Assembly (NCBI RefSeq): GCF_001854475.1
Contig: NZ_MNAN01000026.1
Location: 248,001-312,000 of the forward strand
DNA from: Pseudoalteromonas byunsanensis
GTDB taxonomy: Bacteria > Pseudomonadota > Gammaproteobacteria > Enterobacterales > Alteromonadaceae
Direction: 5' to 3'
Length of the DNA: 64,000 nucleotides
Shown here: positions 18,537 through 28,724 of the stretch, in pieces
Numbering within the stretch: the first letter of the stretch is position 1
How the letters are laid out: the number at the start of each line of letters is the position of its first letter
Made by a program: the position numbers and the translations under genes
Notes under the pieces: model-generated
What the model was told of the DNA's origin: nothing
The model's input: only the letters and a program-made list of their open reading frames with translations
Database searches by the model: none

Positions 18537-19430
18537 TTACCCAAGTAATAGTACAGCTACACCAGTTAGTGCTATGCAACCTCCCAACGCCATATTAAAT
18601 GTTACAGGTTCACGCTTCATAAAACCTATTGTCATGACCATCAATGGCGCAGTCGCAAAAATAGTTTGAGCAATAGCGGGATCTGTATATTTGACCGATA
18701 CTAATTGCAACCACAATCCGATGAAAGTACCAAAAAAGATCGCAAAAAATAACCAGCGTTTTCCCTCCACTCCGCTCATTTGAACCGCTTTACCAACGCT
18801 GTGCTCCCTCATCCAAGCTACAACTATCGCAACTACAAAGGTACCACTAAGCAAGCGAATAATAGCTGCCCAAAGACTGCTAACCCCTTGCTCTTGCATC
18901 GCCCCCTTTGACATTACCATTCCTGCTGCTTGGCATAACGCTGCTAATAGCGCAAAGCTTAACCCTTTGTAATATAGTTGCTTTTCAACCGTCGGCAAAA
19001 GTTGTTTTGGCTTAACCGCGATAAGTACTCCCAGTGTGGTAATAGCTATACCCAACCAAGCTTGAAGCGACAGATATACGCCTAAAAGGAAAATATTGAG
19101 CAACCCAGCAATCGCCGGAGCGAAAGACTCAACTATTAATGTTCGTGCGGCGCCAATATTACGCAGCGCTGCAAAATATGCACTATCTCCTATTGCAATA
19201 CCCAAAACGCCACTGGCTACTAACCAATACCAGCTATTAACTTGCATCGGGGCTCGCCAGTCCTGCATGGCTAAAATAACAACCAGCATCATCAAACCCG
19301 CGACTACCCCTTTACAGAGGTTTAACTCCAGCGGTGATAAATGATGACTAAAGCGTTTATATAAAATGGTGGAGCTTGCCCACACTCCTGCTGCCAGTAT
19401 TGCTGCCGCTTCTCCAATGCCCATGATCAA
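18537..19430 (-). CDS. DMT-superfamily (EamA) transporter
   Basis: A 297-residue inner-membrane protein with ten hydrophobic helices in two EamA repeats, beginning with GEAAAILAAGVWASSTILYKR. EamA proteins export or import small metabolites such as amino acids; the substrate here is unknown. The second repeat contains the typical EREPV-like motif (MKREPVTFNMALGG) near the C-terminus. The gene is convergent with ldhA and divergent from the binding-protein gene at 19.6 kb. Confidence 0.88.
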   Translation of the reverse strand: MIMGIGEAAAILAAGVWASSTILYKRFSHHLSPLELNLCKGVVAGLMMLVVILAMQDWRAPMQVNSWYWLVASGVLGIAIGDSAYFAALRNIGAARTLIVESFAPAIAGLLNIFLLGVYLSLQAWLGIAITTLGVLIAVKPKQLLPTVEKQLYYKGLSFALLAALCQAAGMVMSKGAMQEQGVSSLWAAIIRLLSGTFVVAIVVAWMREHSVGKAVQMSGVEGKRWLFFAIFFGTFIGLWLQLVSVKYTDPAIAQTIFATAPLMVMTIGFMKREPVTFNMALGGCIALTGVAVLLLG

Positions 19431-19606
19431 AATCTGTATTTTTAATTTTTGAGCAATTATGAATGGGCTAGCTGGGAATACAAGTAAATCCGTTGAACTG
19501 GAACATTGCTTTATACCCTTGCAATTCTACGCAACTAAATTTATGATTTCTAAAAAAATACAGACTAAACTAAGACTTACCACCTTTGCGATATGAGTCC
19601 CTTAAT

Positions 19607-20365
19607 GTGGCAGTATACAAATTCTTCTTTATAATTTTAGCACTATCGCTTATCCCCACTTCTCAAGCGCAGCAATGCCGACAGAGTGTTAAACTTGGTA
19701 TGGTAGATGACTGGCCACCTTTAACCTACTTTGATAATGATAAGGCTGCCGGGTTGGATATTGAAATCGCGAAAAAGGTATTCTCTAGCATTAATGTATG
19801 CTTAACCTATGTGAAGCTTCCCTCAAGTGCACGGGCGCTGGAACAGATGCAAAGCGGACAAATCGATGTCGCTGTCATGGTTAGCTATACACCTCAACGG
19901 GAGAAGTATGGGTATTTTTCCAAACCCTACCGACAAGAGAAAATGAGATTATTCAGTACGTCACCTGCGAGGCCAATAGATAGTATTGTCCAGTTACTGG
20001 ATGAGGCAAAAAGCATTGGTCTAAGCATTGGTTCATTCTATGGTGAAGAGCTCGCTTCATTAGCACGCAATTCCAAGTATCAACAGCAATTAGTAGGAAT
20101 TTCCAGTGCGAATCGGCGATCTGATATGCTCGTTAAAAAACGCGTTGATTTTATTATTGATGACTTGATAACGGGCTTGTACATTACAAAAATCAGAGGT
20201 TATGAGCAAATAAAGCCTTGGCCTTATGTTGTTCATGATAATCAAGTACATATTTTACTAAGACGTAGCGAAGGCAATTTGGCTCTGCTGAGTGATATTA
20301 ATCAGGCTATCACTCACCTGCAACCCGAGATAGACAAGTTAGTGGCTGGCTATACAAAACACTAA
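19607..20365 (+). CDS. Periplasmic substrate-binding protein (SBP_bac_3)
   Basis: An exported type-II solute-binding protein. The mature part starts with VKLGMVDDWPPLTYFDNDKA and has GLDIEIAKKVF, the classic amino-acid-binding pattern. The start is uncertain: GTG 19607 gives a clean signal peptide (AVYKFFFIILALSLIPTSQA), while an in-frame TTG at 19586 adds seven residues with an acidic residue in the n-region. Neither has a strong ribosome-binding site. No permease is linked. It is convergent with the hybrid sensor kinase, only 8 nt from its stop. Confidence 0.75.
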   Translation: MAVYKFFFIILALSLIPTSQAQQCRQSVKLGMVDDWPPLTYFDNDKAAGLDIEIAKKVFSSINVCLTYVKLPSSARALEQMQSGQIDVAVMVSYTPQREKYGYFSKPYRQEKMRLFSTSPARPIDSIVQLLDEAKSIGLSIGSFYGEELASLARNSKYQQQLVGISSANRRSDMLVKKRVDFIIDDLITGLYITKIRGYEQIKPWPYVVHDNQVHILLRRSEGNLALLSDINQAITHLQPEIDKLVAGYTKH

Positions 20366-20373
20366 CTTAGCAC

Positions 20374-23070
20374 TCAGATCACGACCTTACTGTGACCGGT
20401 TGGTTGAATGGCGCGCTCCATTGCAAGGATCAATTCACTTACTTGTTGCTCAAGCTCACCATTGTCAAATTCATCTTTGAGCATTTTATCTATTTGAGTA
20501 GCTATATTTTGTATTTCTGTGCATTCAAACATACCCGCAGTGCCCTTCACAGCATGTATAGAGCGACGTAAACCATCGATATCGTGATATTTCATTTGAT
20601 TTTGGATCTGTACTTTTTGCTCATAAAGCCCTGAAATATATTTACTTTTAAGTTGCTCAAATTCATCGTTTGGAATATCAATGTCATCCGAAACCGCAAT
20701 ATGAAGATAGTGACCTATTTTTTTATTAAACTCATCCCTGTCAATTGGCTTAGCTAGATGATCAGTGAACCCAAGTTTAAGGTATCGTTCTACTTCATGC
20801 TGCATAGTATTTGCGGTTAAAGCGAGGATCGGTGCGGTACACCCTGTTGCTTGTATAAAGTTCAGCGCCTGCTCTCCATCCATTACTGGCATCTGTATAT
20901 CCATCAATATTAGGTCAAAATCTTTATCTAGCACTGCTTGAACCGCCAGTTGACCATTTTCAACAGCAGTAACATTTAACCCCATTCTTTCAAGAATACG
21001 CTGTATAAGCCGACTGTTATCACTATGGTCTTCAGCGAGTAATACATCTCCTTTGAGTTCTCGGTTCTTTTCATTCTGGTGAATGTCGCAAACAGGTGAT
21101 TGACTCAGCGTAGCTTCCTCTAAACTGTGTACCCAACGCGTATTTTCTGTTGTGAATAGTCCCAGTGTTAGAGTAAATGTCGTCCCCGAGCCAACTTCAC
21201 TTTCTACTGTTATGTCGCCGTTGAGTTTGTTCGCCAAATTCTTAGAAATATTGAGTCCAAGCCCCGTACCTCCATACTTACGCGAGGTGGACGAATCTGC
21301 TTGGTAAAATGCGCTAAAGAGCTCTTTTTGCTCAGTTGATGTCATGCCAATTCCCGTATCTTTTACAGATATTTTCAGCACATCTTCTGAACACGCTACC
21401 TCTAAGGTGATCTTGCCAACTGAGGTAAATTTCAAGGCGTTGGAAGTCAAATTCAACAAGATTTGCCTTAGTCTAGTTGGGTCTATCACAATAAAGTCAG
21501 GTAACGGAAAGGTATAATGTAGCTCGAACTCGAGTCCTTTATCTCTGATCTGTTTGCCCAATAAAGATTCAACATGAGTAATCGACTTGAACAAATTGGC
21601 TTCGATGAGTTCAATCTCTAACCTGTTAGCTTCTATCTTCGACATATCCAAAATATCGTTTATCAAACCCAAAACATGTCGTGAGTTTTGTAAAATGACA
21701 TTAATCGCATGATTTCTCTCATGGGGTTTTATATCGCCAAGTATAATGCCATCAGCATAGCCAATGATGGAGGTCATTGGGGTTCTGATCTCGTGACTCA
21801 TGTTGGCTAAAAAGCGGCTCTTGGATTCGCTAGCATCCCTAAGTTGAGACGCTAGTTGCTCTAATTCATAGGTACGTTTGAGCACCTTATTTTCTAGGTT
21901 TTTGTTCAACTCAACATTTTCTTCATTGGTGAGTCTGAATTTATCAGCAACTGCAAATGCAAGTAACATCGCATCCAACGCGGTACCAAATAGGCCAAGT
22001 AAATACAAATTTAGTGTTGATGGCGGTAAAATTCCCAAGTTGGTTAAATTACCAATCATGTTTGGCACCATCATCGCTATATATGCAAGTACAAAATACC
22101 GTGCAGGTTTAAAGCCTTCTAGCATACGCAAAATGCCTATATACATGCCTAAACACAGTGCACTGCCAGTCATCACTGTGGCCCATAAAAATCCAAAGCC
22201 AGGGAATAGGATGCTAAATGGTAATCCCAAAGCAGAAATAATTCCTAACCAGATTGACGTAACTGACAGATTTGGATGCTTTTCCTTTAATTTCAATAAG
22301 CTATTATAAAATAGAATGTTCGTGATCGGCGCTAATGTAAAACCAAGCCAATGCAAGTGTGCAGAGTAGACACCAAATAGCTGGTCTGAAATATGAAAGA
22401 AGTGACTCCAACTATATACCCAAACGGCTGCGAATAACGCAAAGTAAAGATGGGTCAAATCCTTTGAGCCTATGTAAATCAGTAAGTTATATAGACCCAA
22501 AATAATGCCGACACTAAAACACAGAGTCATTAGTAGGTTTTCTCTAACAACTAACTGATTAAAGTCTTTTGTAGGTTTGATGACTAACTTTGTCGGTGTA
22601 TAGAAAAAATCACTTTCAAATACAGTAACTAAGTAATAATTTATGTTGGGCTTCAGGTGTATCGTATTGCCATAATGAAATGCAAACTCATTTTGGTTTT
22701 TGCCACCAGAGAAATAACGCTGAACTTCACCAGACTCACTGTATATTCTCGTTTCAATATTTGCCAATACAGTATTATAAGGATAAAGCACCAAATCATT
22801 TAAGTTAGATTTGTTAGATATTTGAGTAACTAGCCAATATCTACCAGAAAACAACGCCCGCGATGGTAATGGTTTTAAATTATTGGCCCATTCATCCACC
22901 GCGTTGAAATCAGCAGGAAAGCGCGTGCTATCCTCAGAAACTAGTAAGCGTGCGTGATCGTGCAAGTTAACATCTTGTTTATCTATCGAATACTCAAAAA
23001 CATCAGCGGCACTAAAGTTCGCAAAAACAGAGCCGACAATGTAAATCAGTATTCTTATCAATGAACGCAT
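20374..23070 (-). CDS. Hybrid sensor histidine kinase with 7TMR-DISM sensor, receiver and Hpt domains
   Basis: An 898-residue membrane phosphorelay protein. Order: signal peptide; periplasmic 7TMR-DISMED2-like beta domain (~30-160); seven membrane helices (~180-385); coiled coil; HisKA with the H-box FLANMSHEIRTP (His near 425); HATPase with the N box and DTGIGM; receiver domain with LILMDIQMPVMDG (phospho-Asp near 724); C-terminal Hpt with SIHAVKGTAG (His near 839). All phosphotransfer residues are present except a final response regulator. 7TMR-DISM domains are thought to sense carbohydrates or other ligands. It lies 68 nt after the TonB receptor gene on the same strand, so it may be the last gene of that operon. 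Confidence 0.93.
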   Translation of the reverse strand: MRSLIRILIYIVGSVFANFSAADVFEYSIDKQDVNLHDHARLLVSEDSTRFPADFNAVDEWANNLKPLPSRALFSGRYWLVTQISNKSNLNDLVLYPYNTVLANIETRIYSESGEVQRYFSGGKNQNEFAFHYGNTIHLKPNINYYLVTVFESDFFYTPTKLVIKPTKDFNQLVVRENLLMTLCFSVGIILGLYNLLIYIGSKDLTHLYFALFAAVWVYSWSHFFHISDQLFGVYSAHLHWLGFTLAPITNILFYNSLLKLKEKHPNLSVTSIWLGIISALGLPFSILFPGFGFLWATVMTGSALCLGMYIGILRMLEGFKPARYFVLAYIAMMVPNMIGNLTNLGILPPSTLNLYLLGLFGTALDAMLLAFAVADKFRLTNEENVELNKNLENKVLKRTYELEQLASQLRDASESKSRFLANMSHEIRTPMTSIIGYADGIILGDIKPHERNHAINVILQNSRHVLGLINDILDMSKIEANRLEIELIEANLFKSITHVESLLGKQIRDKGLEFELHYTFPLPDFIVIDPTRLRQILLNLTSNALKFTSVGKITLEVACSEDVLKISVKDTGIGMTSTEQKELFSAFYQADSSTSRKYGGTGLGLNISKNLANKLNGDITVESEVGSGTTFTLTLGLFTTENTRWVHSLEEATLSQSPVCDIHQNEKNRELKGDVLLAEDHSDNSRLIQRILERMGLNVTAVENGQLAVQAVLDKDFDLILMDIQMPVMDGEQALNFIQATGCTAPILALTANTMQHEVERYLKLGFTDHLAKPIDRDEFNKKIGHYLHIAVSDDIDIPNDEFEQLKSKYISGLYEQKVQIQNQMKYHDIDGLRRSIHAVKGTAGMFECTEIQNIATQIDKMLKDEFDNGELEQQVSELILAMERAIQPTGHSKVVI

Positions 23071-23138
23071 AAGATGCCTTAGCTTTATAAGTGCCTTACA
23101 ATAAGCACTGTTAAACCTTCATTAGTTTAACCTTTATC

Positions 23139-25376
23139 TTAAAATCGATAACTCACATCAAGCCCGACCCGACGGCCTTCCCCTTTAAAGTCTTCAAGCA
23201 TACCTAAAAAATTACGTAAATCGAACTTTAAATGGCTATATTCTTCGTCAAACAAGTTTTTTGCCCATATATTAGCCTGCCACTTTTGTGTTTCATAGTG
23301 GGCATTGAGCCTCCACAATACGTAGCCATCTTGCTTTGCATAATCTGTCTGTAACTGGTCAAAGTAATACTCTGATTGGTAATCAAAGCCAAGGCTGGTT
23401 TTGAGAGTACCCGAAGCAATGCTGTATGAATATGAGACCTCACCATTAATATTCCATTTTGAGGTAAATGGAAGGCGGTTATCCGTCAGTGAGACACCTA
23501 CAGGGTCTATAAACTCTTCAAATTCAGCGTGTGGGATATAGCCAACTCCAAGCTGTATTTCAAGCTGTTCCGTTGGTTCAAAGAACAAGTCAGCCTCAGC
23601 TCCGTAAATTTTTGAATCAGCAACATTTTCGAGTAATTGCAATGGCACGGCCCCAGGTATTTTGGAAGGCTGATTCATAAATACTTGTTGGTCTTTATAA
23701 TCGTAATAAAATAAAGCGGCATTTAATCTAAGATTTTGTTCAACAAATAGTAACTTAGTACCAATTTCATGCGCATTTAACTTTTCAGCACCGTAATCTG
23801 CTTGTTCTGCTTGCTCAGGACTCGACAGATACCCACCGTTATAACCGCCGCTTTTAAACCCATTTGCAAAGCTATAATAAAGCATTTTATTTGCGTCAAA
23901 CGTGTAATTAACTGCAAATTTACCCGATAACCCATTATCATCATTGCGTCCTATTACATGATAAAACGGCAGCACCACATCATTCATACTATTTGGATCG
24001 ACCACACTAATGTGCGAAAGTGAGTCATACTCTATTACTTCATCACTATATCTTAATCCGAATGTAACAGCTGTGTCTGAGCGCCACTGCCATTCATATT
24101 GCGCAAATGCTGCCAGCACCTTAGTGCGTATTTCATTGTCGTACATGAATGTAGCTGAGTTTCCCCCGTTTTCAGTCCCCCTGAGAACGCGCAGAATGTC
24201 ATTGTAGTTATCTTGGTAGATCCGCTCATCCAAATGGAACAAGCCCGAAGTTAAATAGCCCTGTTCATACTCTCTGTGATAACGTAGCTCGTTATTGAGC
24301 AACTCCGTCTTTAGTCCTAGGTTCCCTTCACATGCCTGTAATGGTGAACCATCACAGTTAAAAGCATGTTCTCTATTTAGTCGGCTAAAGGCATTTATCC
24401 ATACCAGTTGGGACTTATCACTTAACTGATATTCCACTTCTGCAGTCCACCCTTTACCAATACTGTGATGGGGAGAGTCGTTGTTTACATTTACAGCCCA
24501 AAAATCATCACTACCATCATTAAAGCCAAACAAATCTGTACATTGTCCAGATGCGGCCTCTTGTGGCGAACAAAACTCAAGCGTCTGTGGGTTCTTAATC
24601 GCCCCAATATTACCTACTGGCTGTACGATGCCACTCCAATGACTGTAATTAGTTTTTAGATAAACACTGAATTTGTCCCATTGTCCAAAGTAGCTTAATC
24701 TAAGGTCAGACTGTTCCATATTGGCTTCTGGAGCGGTTGGGTGAAGGTTATATGTGGTGTAATCATATTTAACATGGCTGAGCGCAACTCGAACTGCTGA
24801 CTCATCATTAAGACTGGTGTTATACATTCCTTGTATTTTGCCCCATTGGTCACTGCCGATACCAAGAGTTAGTTCACCATAAGTGCCAGCATCTGGACGT
24901 TTACTGCGGATAAGTACAGCTCCACCGGTACTGTTACGGCCAAATAAGGTACCTTGTGGGCCTTTTAATACTTCTACTTGTTCAATATCAAAGAAATTAA
25001 CAAGTTGATTATTCGCTGACCCCACCGAAGCACCATCTACGTACATAGCTACAGGTGAGGTATTCGCGGTGTTGTAATCCAGTAAGCCAACCCCCCGAAT
25101 GTTGATAGCTGGAGGAGTGCCCTCTGCGGCATTTTGGCTCACCTTCATATTGGTTACAAAGCTACCTAACTCAGTAGAATCCTTGACTCCAGCGACGCCT
25201 AGCTCGTCTCCTTTTACTGGCGTGATTGATACACTTACATCATTAAGAGATTGTGCTCGTTTTTGAGCATAAACCTCAATCACTTCAATTTGTTGATCAT
25301 CCGTGGCAAAAACAGGTAAGTTTAATACGCCTAAAACTGCGGAACATACAAGGCTCAATGGGAGAGTCTGTTTCAT
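23139..25376 (-). CDS. TonB-dependent outer-membrane receptor
   Basis: A 745-residue outer-membrane protein: signal peptide, plug domain with NIRGVGLLDY and VEVLKGPQGTLFGRNSTGGAV, and a beta-barrel ending in aromatic VSYRF. The TonB-box-like segment IEVIEVYAQKR follows the signal. This subfamily (QSLNDVSVSITPV plug start) often imports non-siderophore compounds. Placement 97 nt after the FAD oxidoreductase and 68 nt before the sensor kinase suggests it takes up the substrate, or an inducer, of this cluster. The ligand is unknown. Confidence 0.92.
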   Translation of the reverse strand: MKQTLPLSLVCSAVLGVLNLPVFATDDQQIEVIEVYAQKRAQSLNDVSVSITPVKGDELGVAGVKDSTELGSFVTNMKVSQNAAEGTPPAINIRGVGLLDYNTANTSPVAMYVDGASVGSANNQLVNFFDIEQVEVLKGPQGTLFGRNSTGGAVLIRSKRPDAGTYGELTLGIGSDQWGKIQGMYNTSLNDESAVRVALSHVKYDYTTYNLHPTAPEANMEQSDLRLSYFGQWDKFSVYLKTNYSHWSGIVQPVGNIGAIKNPQTLEFCSPQEAASGQCTDLFGFNDGSDDFWAVNVNNDSPHHSIGKGWTAEVEYQLSDKSQLVWINAFSRLNREHAFNCDGSPLQACEGNLGLKTELLNNELRYHREYEQGYLTSGLFHLDERIYQDNYNDILRVLRGTENGGNSATFMYDNEIRTKVLAAFAQYEWQWRSDTAVTFGLRYSDEVIEYDSLSHISVVDPNSMNDVVLPFYHVIGRNDDNGLSGKFAVNYTFDANKMLYYSFANGFKSGGYNGGYLSSPEQAEQADYGAEKLNAHEIGTKLLFVEQNLRLNAALFYYDYKDQQVFMNQPSKIPGAVPLQLLENVADSKIYGAEADLFFEPTEQLEIQLGVGYIPHAEFEEFIDPVGVSLTDNRLPFTSKWNINGEVSYSYSIASGTLKTSLGFDYQSEYYFDQLQTDYAKQDGYVLWRLNAHYETQKWQANIWAKNLFDEEYSHLKFDLRNFLGMLEDFKGEGRRVGLDVSYRF

Positions 25377-25473
25377 ATCCTTACTCTTTTATACAATTCA
25401 TTAAGTTAGTGCAAAAAAGTATAGTCTATTTACAGATCTCCCACCAAGAATATATGGGGTACATATTTACTTT

Positions 25474-27720
25474 CTATGCCCCATCAGGTTCGAAACCATT
25501 TTCTCCTGATATTTCATTAGGTAATCCACATATTGCTCGAGATGTTTGCATACCAGCCATCACTGCTGCCTCAACACAACCTGCATTGACACCTGTTTTT
25601 ATCCAATCCCCTGTCAGATAAAGGTTTTCAAAAATACTACCATCGGTTGCTAAGCGATATCGACTACTTCCCGTTACCGACAACACATAACGCTCGCTGG
25701 GGTCAACGTTGACACGCCAGTATTGATAATTAAACCGAGCAATGTTTAACTCTCCAGCTGGCGCATACAGCACAGACCAATTAAATTGGTTACTGTCGTT
25801 GTAAGCATTAGGCCAAAGAGGCTGCATTTGGCTTTGTAATTTCTCAATTGCGTTAGCTTTAACTTTTGCCGTCTGTTCATGAACAAAATTATGCTCACTG
25901 CGCGGTGGATAGTCTGCACATGTAAATGCACTGCAAAAATAAGCAATATTATCAGGACCATCGCTTGGCCAGTCTTCAACACTTAATAAATTTGACATCG
26001 CCGCCCAAGTATCAAATGGTTGCGAAAACGCACTCAATATTGGCCGCTCTTCACTGGGTGGAGAATAGTTGAAACCCAATTGTTCATCGGTTTTATTCAG
26101 CCATAATTGGAATGCCTGTGTGGCAACGGTCTTCACTTTTGTTGCTTGTCCTTTTAACTTGTTATCTAATTGAAGTAGCTCAGGGCATAGGTGCTCCAAT
26201 GCAGCCACAGAAATACCAAAAATAACTTTGTCAAAATCAACGCCACGCTTGAGCGTTTTGGTAGGTAACGGATTGCCGAACTGTTGTTGATAAACACTAG
26301 GCCAATCTGACCAGAACGATTCTAGGTTAATATCATGATCACGAATTAATTGTGCTTGCTCTGGGAGCACTTGATCTAACAAGGGTTTGCTGGGCCAACA
26401 AGGAAGACCCTTAACGAATACAAAAGGCTGGTAAGATTCATCTACCAAGGTAACTTGCTGTGTTATATGTATTTGTTCTACGACATCTTTTCCTTGCTCG
26501 TTTATACCTGGCCGTAATGAGCTAACCTCATTGAAAAACTCAAATTTCACACCTCGGCTTTGTAGCAACTCGTAGATCGGAGCAAAAATAACATCCCCCA
26601 TTCCCGCTTGCATCTTCCACATGACTCCACCGTGGTAGCAAAGCATTAGCCTTAACATCGCCAAGGTAGCTACACCGGCTTCTACATCACCTTTGGAAAA
26701 ATCACCATCTACGTAGCCAAATACCAAGTCATAGAACCCTCTAACAGGCGCTGACTCAACGGTGTAGTGCTCGTTTGCACCATTTTTTGCAAGCCAATCT
26801 TTAAAGTCGATATCATTGATACTGCCAAACCCATTAGCAAAGACTCGGTCTTTCAAAAGGCCTATAACCACCGCGATTCCAAGATCGGCACAAACATAGG
26901 CTCTACGGATGTTTGGATTCTCATCTAACAACTCTAATGCTTCACTGTTAAGCCAGCGTTTTAGTTTTCGGACCACATACCATACAACTAGCCTATCTTT
27001 GCTGTTGCTCATATCTTTATCTGCGGCACGCAAGGAAACTAAGCGCTGTAATTGTTGACCCAAAAGGCCTGGAGTCGACCAAATTTCTCTAAGCTCGTCG
27101 TGCGCACTTTGGAAAAAATCATGGACATCGTCTTCAATGTCGTCAAATGCGCTGCTAACTTGCGACGCCAAATGTTGGAGCAAACTACGATCTCGACGTT
27201 TCGTGGTCTGCAATCGGGTTTGTTTGTGATGCTTTGAAATTTCCGTCTCCAACGTTCCGATAAACTTTCTAAGCCAGGCGATCGCAAGCTCTATAAGCTG
27301 CCAAAAATGGAGATCCAATGTACCATCAGCCGGGTTGCCGTTGATCACTGGAAAGTCAATTGGCCACGTTTCCCACTCGTTGTCTATGTACTCTTCAAGC
27401 ACTACAAAACTATGAGGTTTAAACGCATCCTGCCAAGTGCTCAATGGCATATCACTGGGTCTGTTCAGCTTGTTGTAGACATTCTCAATCGCTCGAAACG
27501 AATTGACGTACGCTCCGAACCACACGTGTAAGCCGTGCTCTTCAATGCGCTCCCCAATCTGTGAATTTCGACCACTGGCGCCTTTTCCCCCTAAACGCCA
27601 GCCTAATTGATATACAGTGATATCATATTTTTGTTGCCAATCGGGTTGCTCTGTTAAATAAACCGCAGCCGTCATTGCTGATACTCCACCGCCGAGTATC
27701 GCGATTTTTTCTTGACTCAT
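25474..27720 (-). CDS. FAD/NAD(P)-dependent oxidoreductase, amine-oxidase/desaturase-like
   Basis: A 748-residue flavoprotein. The dinucleotide-binding motif AILGGGVSAMTAAVYL (residues 7-22) is followed by LGWRLGGKGASGRN and EEHGLHVWFGAY, and the C-terminus has YLTGDWIKTGVNAGCVEAAV. This is the layout of the flavin amine oxidase / phytoene desaturase fold. It is longer than carotenoid desaturases because of a large, partly helical insert (~135-270). No quinone or carotenoid genes are adjacent, so I do not assign a substrate. It is 22 nt from the preceding acetoacetate-decarboxylase-like gene, so the two are probably co-transcribed. Confidence 0.8.
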   Translation of the reverse strand: MSQEKIAILGGGVSAMTAAVYLTEQPDWQQKYDITVYQLGWRLGGKGASGRNSQIGERIEEHGLHVWFGAYVNSFRAIENVYNKLNRPSDMPLSTWQDAFKPHSFVVLEEYIDNEWETWPIDFPVINGNPADGTLDLHFWQLIELAIAWLRKFIGTLETEISKHHKQTRLQTTKRRDRSLLQHLASQVSSAFDDIEDDVHDFFQSAHDELREIWSTPGLLGQQLQRLVSLRAADKDMSNSKDRLVVWYVVRKLKRWLNSEALELLDENPNIRRAYVCADLGIAVVIGLLKDRVFANGFGSINDIDFKDWLAKNGANEHYTVESAPVRGFYDLVFGYVDGDFSKGDVEAGVATLAMLRLMLCYHGGVMWKMQAGMGDVIFAPIYELLQSRGVKFEFFNEVSSLRPGINEQGKDVVEQIHITQQVTLVDESYQPFVFVKGLPCWPSKPLLDQVLPEQAQLIRDHDINLESFWSDWPSVYQQQFGNPLPTKTLKRGVDFDKVIFGISVAALEHLCPELLQLDNKLKGQATKVKTVATQAFQLWLNKTDEQLGFNYSPPSEERPILSAFSQPFDTWAAMSNLLSVEDWPSDGPDNIAYFCSAFTCADYPPRSEHNFVHEQTAKVKANAIEKLQSQMQPLWPNAYNDSNQFNWSVLYAPAGELNIARFNYQYWRVNVDPSERYVLSVTGSSRYRLATDGSIFENLYLTGDWIKTGVNAGCVEAAVMAGMQTSRAICGLPNEISGENGFEPDGA

Positions 27721-27742
27721 GATTTTTATCCTTGCTCAACAA

Positions 27743-28699
27743 TTACGCGCCGCTGACGATTTCATAGGCACCGTCTTGATCAAAGTCCATAGAGACATAG
27801 TACGGAAGTTTGGCCATTTGCTCTCCAATGTCGATACCGAACATATCGTTAAGTGGAAAAGCATCCAAACGGTTGATGGTTACTTTAAATTCATCCTTCA
27901 AAAAGCCCATTTTATGAATGCGCTTTATTTCTGAAGGAGAATGTACGACCGCTTTGTACACGGCATTTTCAGCAAAGCCATCAGGGAATTGTTTAAACAG
28001 AATTTGGTCCATTTGGGGGTGTGTGAAGCCGGATAGAAACTGCTTCAGTAAATCAGCACTAATATTGATTTCATCACAGCTTGAATGTAATAAATCAGCC
28101 ACTTCATGGCCTATTTCGAATAGCTCTTCAAACCAACTATCGTCATCTGAGTGCCTTTTAATATTTAGTAACTCATGCCAGGCCATTTTTGTATCAGGGC
28201 TGTAAGGGTTAAAAGTCTCCATGCTTAACGAGAAAAAATCAGCTTTCTTGTGAGACTCTGGCATTTCATAACGGCATTGATACTTATTATAACCCCATGT
28301 TTCTCTTCCATTTATCAATGCGTTTATATTATTGACTGTGATAAAGGCTGGGTACCAATATAAATGGGTCATTTTGTTAGTTGCACTGTCTATTTGAGCT
28401 ATTGGCAACCATACAATGATGTCTGTTTCTTGCATCCAGCCGTAACTTCTGAACGGCTCTACTTTGGATGCAATATTTTCGATATCGGTGAAAGTGAGCA
28501 AGCAATACGAGGACAAAGCTCTAAAATGAAACTCGCTATTACTTATGCTATTGAGAGTATTATCTACATAGCTCTGTATAGAAACATATGTACCTTTAAT
28601 GAAAAAGCCATACATCATAGCATTAATCATTCTACAAGGCGGTTTGGCGATTGGGTTTCCCAGAAAGTGCTGGTAGGTGCCGTATTGCTCTTCGCTCAT
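27743..28699 (-). CDS. Acetoacetate decarboxylase family protein
   Basis: A 318-residue protein with the ADC-fold signature INGRETWGYNKYQ. K139 aligns with the Schiff-base Lys of acetoacetate decarboxylase (family form GREI-x-x-(Y/F)PKK); the neighbouring second Lys and the Pro are replaced by Tyr and Asn. ADC-like proteins include real decarboxylases and also aldolase-dehydratases, so the reaction is open. The preceding hydrolase gene ends 25 nt upstream and the FAD enzyme starts 22 nt downstream, which points to one pathway acting on a beta-keto or enol substrate. Confidence 0.78.
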   Translation of the reverse strand: MSEEQYGTYQHFLGNPIAKPPCRMINAMMYGFFIKGTYVSIQSYVDNTLNSISNSEFHFRALSSYCLLTFTDIENIASKVEPFRSYGWMQETDIIVWLPIAQIDSATNKMTHLYWYPAFITVNNINALINGRETWGYNKYQCRYEMPESHKKADFFSLSMETFNPYSPDTKMAWHELLNIKRHSDDDSWFEELFEIGHEVADLLHSSCDEINISADLLKQFLSGFTHPQMDQILFKQFPDGFAENAVYKAVVHSPSEIKRIHKMGFLKDEFKVTINRLDAFPLNDMFGIDIGEQMAKLPYYVSMDFDQDGAYEIVSGA

Positions 28700-28724
28700 G
28701 GTTTATTCCTTCATTTTGTACCTG